From Chloroflexi bacterium TSY (GTDB taxonomy: Bacteria > Chloroflexota > Anaerolineae > Caldilineales > Caldilineaceae), in the NCBI GenBank assembly GCA_019217005.1, contig JAHBNG010000096.1, positions 1 to 57,403 of the forward strand: a stretch of 57,403 bases of DNA. The letters are read 5' to 3'. Position 1 is the first letter of the stretch, and each line of letters opens with the position of its first letter. Under the pieces are notes generated by a model, which saw only the letters and a list, made by a program, of their open reading frames with translations, did not search any database and had not been told where the DNA came from. A program made the translations under genes and the position numbers. Below, piece by piece: positions 54,858 through 57,403 of this stretch.

Positions 54858-57259
54858 TAGACCGTGGCACTAGCCAATGCACTGGCAGCCTGTAACTCGA
54901 CCACATCAAATTGAACAGCAAGCGTCGCAGCCCGATTGATGGTGTTCAATGCATCATCGTAATTTGCTCTCTCAGTTTGAAAACGTCCCTGCTCCAGCAA
55001 GAGTTGGCTCAATAGCACACTTGCCGTCTCACCCGTTTGAGGTGGATTTAACGTCGCTAAATACGTAGTCAGTTTATCGGCTGCTCTACCAAATAGCGAC
55101 TCTGCAACTTGAAATGGCCCGTGAAGCAGATAGAAACGCGACAAGCTAGGAATCATGCATTGAATTTGTGACAACATCAGATGAGAGACAGCCCAATCCC
55201 AAGCTGCGCGGATGTTGGCAATCTCTTCCGCAATGGCTGCGATTGCTTCAGCTTCATCCGTTCCGGCAAACCGCTCTTCTTGGCGTTGGAGAAACGAAAC
55301 ATAGTAATTGCAAAGTTGTGTGTACATATTCTCTGCAGAATCTTCCGCAGAATGTAGCCTCTCCGCAGCATACTGACGCACAACCTGATGCATGGCATAA
55401 CGCGTCTGCATTGTATGGCCTTTATGTTGATCTAGATTTTTATGCATCTTCGTTTCTGGGGAACCAGAAGCCGAGTCGTGTTGCACGAGCGATTTGTCAA
55501 GCAACGAAATCAGATGAAAGAGAGAGACGTTGGCGACTTGTTGCGCTGCGTTCTCTGTAAAGGAATCTGCAAAGACCGATAGATTCTGAAATGCCAACTG
55601 CTCCTCTTGATTCAAAAGTGTCCAAGAATGATCGAAAACCGCACGCAAGCTTCGTTGTCTTGGAATAACATCGCGCATCTGCGTGGAGAGAAAGTCAATA
55701 TTGCGCTCAATTTCCGTCACAATCCGCTCCGATGGCATTGCACGCAACCAAGCTGCGGCCAATTTGATCGCAAGTGGAATCCCTCCCAATAGTTGACAAA
55801 TTCGGATAATGTCCACACTAGTTGCTGGAGACAAATCAAACCCTGGCGATATCTGTTCAGCTGTTTGCAAAAAAAGTTGAACAGCGCCATGACGACTTAC
55901 ATCGGATATGACGGGTGACTCAGACGGGTTTGGCAACGTTTGTCCGATAGTATTTTCACCAGGCGATAGTACCATTTGCGGATAGGTTAACCCGCTGAGA
56001 TCAAGTCGCCATTCAGCCGACATCTGCAGAGGTTCTCGACTCGTCACCAAGATTTTCAGATCTGAGCTAGCAGACAACAGTTGGGTCACGAACTCAATCC
56101 CATCAACCTGAGGTTGAGCGGTTGGTCCCTCATCTCCAGGCAATAAATATTCAAAACTATCAAGAAGCAACAAAATTTCTTTGTTCTCCAACTGCTTCTG
56201 CACGCGCAACAGTGGATCTTCACGGCCAGCGACTTTTAGTTCTAGCGCATCTGCCAGCGCCAAGGTGGCTTGCTCCGCGTCTACGATATTGGTTAGCGAT
56301 ACATAAATAACCCCGTTTAGGAAAAGCAACGCCTGCTCTGCACAAATTTGCCGGGCAGCCTGCAATGCAAGTCTACTTTTCCCGATGCCGCCTAGACCAA
56401 CAATGGTGACCAAACGACAATCAGGCTCAGAGACCATTGCAATTAGTTGCTCCAACTCTTTTGCGCGGCCAATAAAAGGAGTGGATTCGGGAGGTAGATT
56501 ATGACGTCGAGCAGCACGTGCCGCTTGAATTCGCCGATATAACTCGGTTGTTTCCGGCATTGGCTCAACGTCCAATTCGTCTACTAGTATTTGATAACAT
56601 TGATCATACTGACTCAGAGCCGCATTGAAATCACCGATGCGACTGAGTGTTTCCATCAATGTACGGTGCGCGGCTTCGTCCCAAGGTTCAAGGAGAAGCA
56701 AACGCTTAGCGTTCTAATCGCTTGTTCATAAGCCCGTACTGTTACATAGTGATTTGTCAATCTGTGAAGCAATTCGATGGCAATCTGTCTGCGCCGCACT
56801 CGTTCTGTTAGCAGCCACTCCTCGAAGAACGGAGCGTCATCCACATGGAAATCTTCCAAAAAGTCACCACGGTAGAGTTTTATCAATTGCTCCAAAACTT
56901 GAATATCCAGAGCGTCTGTGTGATTCAACTTTGTTTCTGTCTGCTGATCAAAGACATGGATATCCAGTGTAAAGTTGCTTTCATGATTAAAGGCAATCGT
57001 CTGGCGGGTAATGGTCAAGTGGTCTGGAATCAACCGGCGCAGACCAGAGAGCGCAACGCGCAAGCTATTTTTTGGCATTCTCTTCCGAATCTTCGCTCCA
57101 AAAGAGCGCTGCCAGTGCATGACGACTATGAACAGTTCCCGTTACCGCTAGAAAATAGAAGAGTGCTTGTGCTTTCTGGGTGCCAAAGGCTGTCACAAGT
57201 TCGCCGTTCAGATAGGTTTGTGGTTTACCCAAAAGGGTCAGTTTAAGAATTGTGGACAT
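54858..57259 (-). pseudogene. BTAD/SARP-like regulator with NB-ARC domain, broken
   Basis: The order on the - strand is: a winged-helix start (LKLTLLGKPQTYLNGELV, FGTQKAQALFYFLA), a BTAD helical domain (LEQLIKLYRGDFLEDFHVDD, EEWLLTERVRRRQ, LLLLEPWDEAAHRTLMETL), an NB-ARC ATPase (TPFIGRAKELEQL, the P-loop VGLGGIGKSRLALQAA, EILLLLDSFEYLL, LKILVTSREPL, GGIPLAIKLAAAWLRAM) and an alpha-helical TPR-like tail. Two single-base lesions break it. One lies in a run of six A near 57068, and one near 56695. The IS at 54855 then cuts the tail. These ATPases usually act as transcription activators or signal-sensing STAND proteins. Confidence 0.85.
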
Positions 57260-57356
57260 AGGGGAATATTGTCGCGATTGATTTCAGATTCGTCAAGTAG
57301 CAGAAAAAGGCTAAGGCCGAGACAAAAAGGGCGTCTGGTGATCAAATATTCAAGAC

Positions 57357-57403
57357 TCAGTAGATCCAAATTTCAGGTTTTGAGAGAGAATTCTGGCTAA
57401 ACA
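57357..57403. mobile_element. 217-bp MITE, family M1, copy 4 (cut by window end)
   Basis: The first 47 bp match copies 2 and 3, starting TCAGTAGATCCAAATTTCAG. It lies about 100 bp upstream of the regulator gene start. The left flank is GAC; the other end is outside the window. Confidence 0.85.

Overview
The window (about 57.4 kb, moderate GC) looks like a draft-assembly piece of a Chloroflexota chromosome. That assignment is inferred from overall flavour: a citramalate-type isoleucine pathway, P/T-rich SH3b and PKD lipoproteins, a BTAD/NB-ARC regulator, DUF11 surface proteins, and many IS, MITE and palindromic intergenic repeats. No rRNA, tRNA or CRISPR array was recognised. The right edge falls inside a repeat copy, as contigs often do.

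Region 1 (1-13.4 kb) is a branched-chain amino-acid block on the + strand: leuC, leuD, leuB, cimA and ilvD, with PEP carboxylase (ppc), a HAD-IIA phosphatase, a DUF5615 PIN-like protein, a Rieske-like protein that has lost its iron-sulfur ligands, and one unknown ORF. LeuCDB can serve both leucine and the citramalate route to isoleucine. An IS701-like element sits exactly at the ilvD stop codon.

Region 2 (15-25 kb) holds an LTA-synthase/sulfatase-like membrane protein and a sugar-oxidation group: zinc alcohol dehydrogenase, aldo/keto reductase and a Gfo/Idh/MocA oxidoreductase. An ISAzo13/IS630-like element splits the dehydrogenase. An IS607-type element with intact tnpB but gutted tnpA separates the other two. 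A LysE-type exporter follows.

Region 3 (25.2-31.8 kb) starts with a graveyard of fragments (MITE, IS630 remnant, glycosyltransferase fragment, anchored-protein tail). Then comes a two-gene module: a membrane CHAT protease-TPR protein followed 6 nt later by a large SH3b/PKD lipoprotein. It is the best candidate here for an undescribed system.

Region 4 (31.8-41 kb, - strand) has scpA, three glycosyltransferases, a DoxX-like protein, a polar amino-acid ABC transporter (two permeases and a binding protein, no ATPase) and a 3'-truncated B12-binding radical SAM gene.

Region 5 (41-48.3 kb) has two different MITEs inserted back to back, two divergent lipoproteins (one an exported ADP-ribosylglycohydrolase homologue), a PEP-hydrolase-like TIM barrel, and a carbohydrate ABC transporter whose binding-protein gene is split by a 217-bp MITE.

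Region 6 (48.3-57.4 kb, - strand) has a 1.2-kaa DUF11/vWFA surface protein cut at its 5' end by a DDE-type IS, a decayed second ISAzo13-like copy, and a BTAD/NB-ARC regulator gene broken by that copy and by two indels, one in a homopolymer. Several other frame breaks also lie in homopolymers, so part of the pseudogene load may be assembly error.
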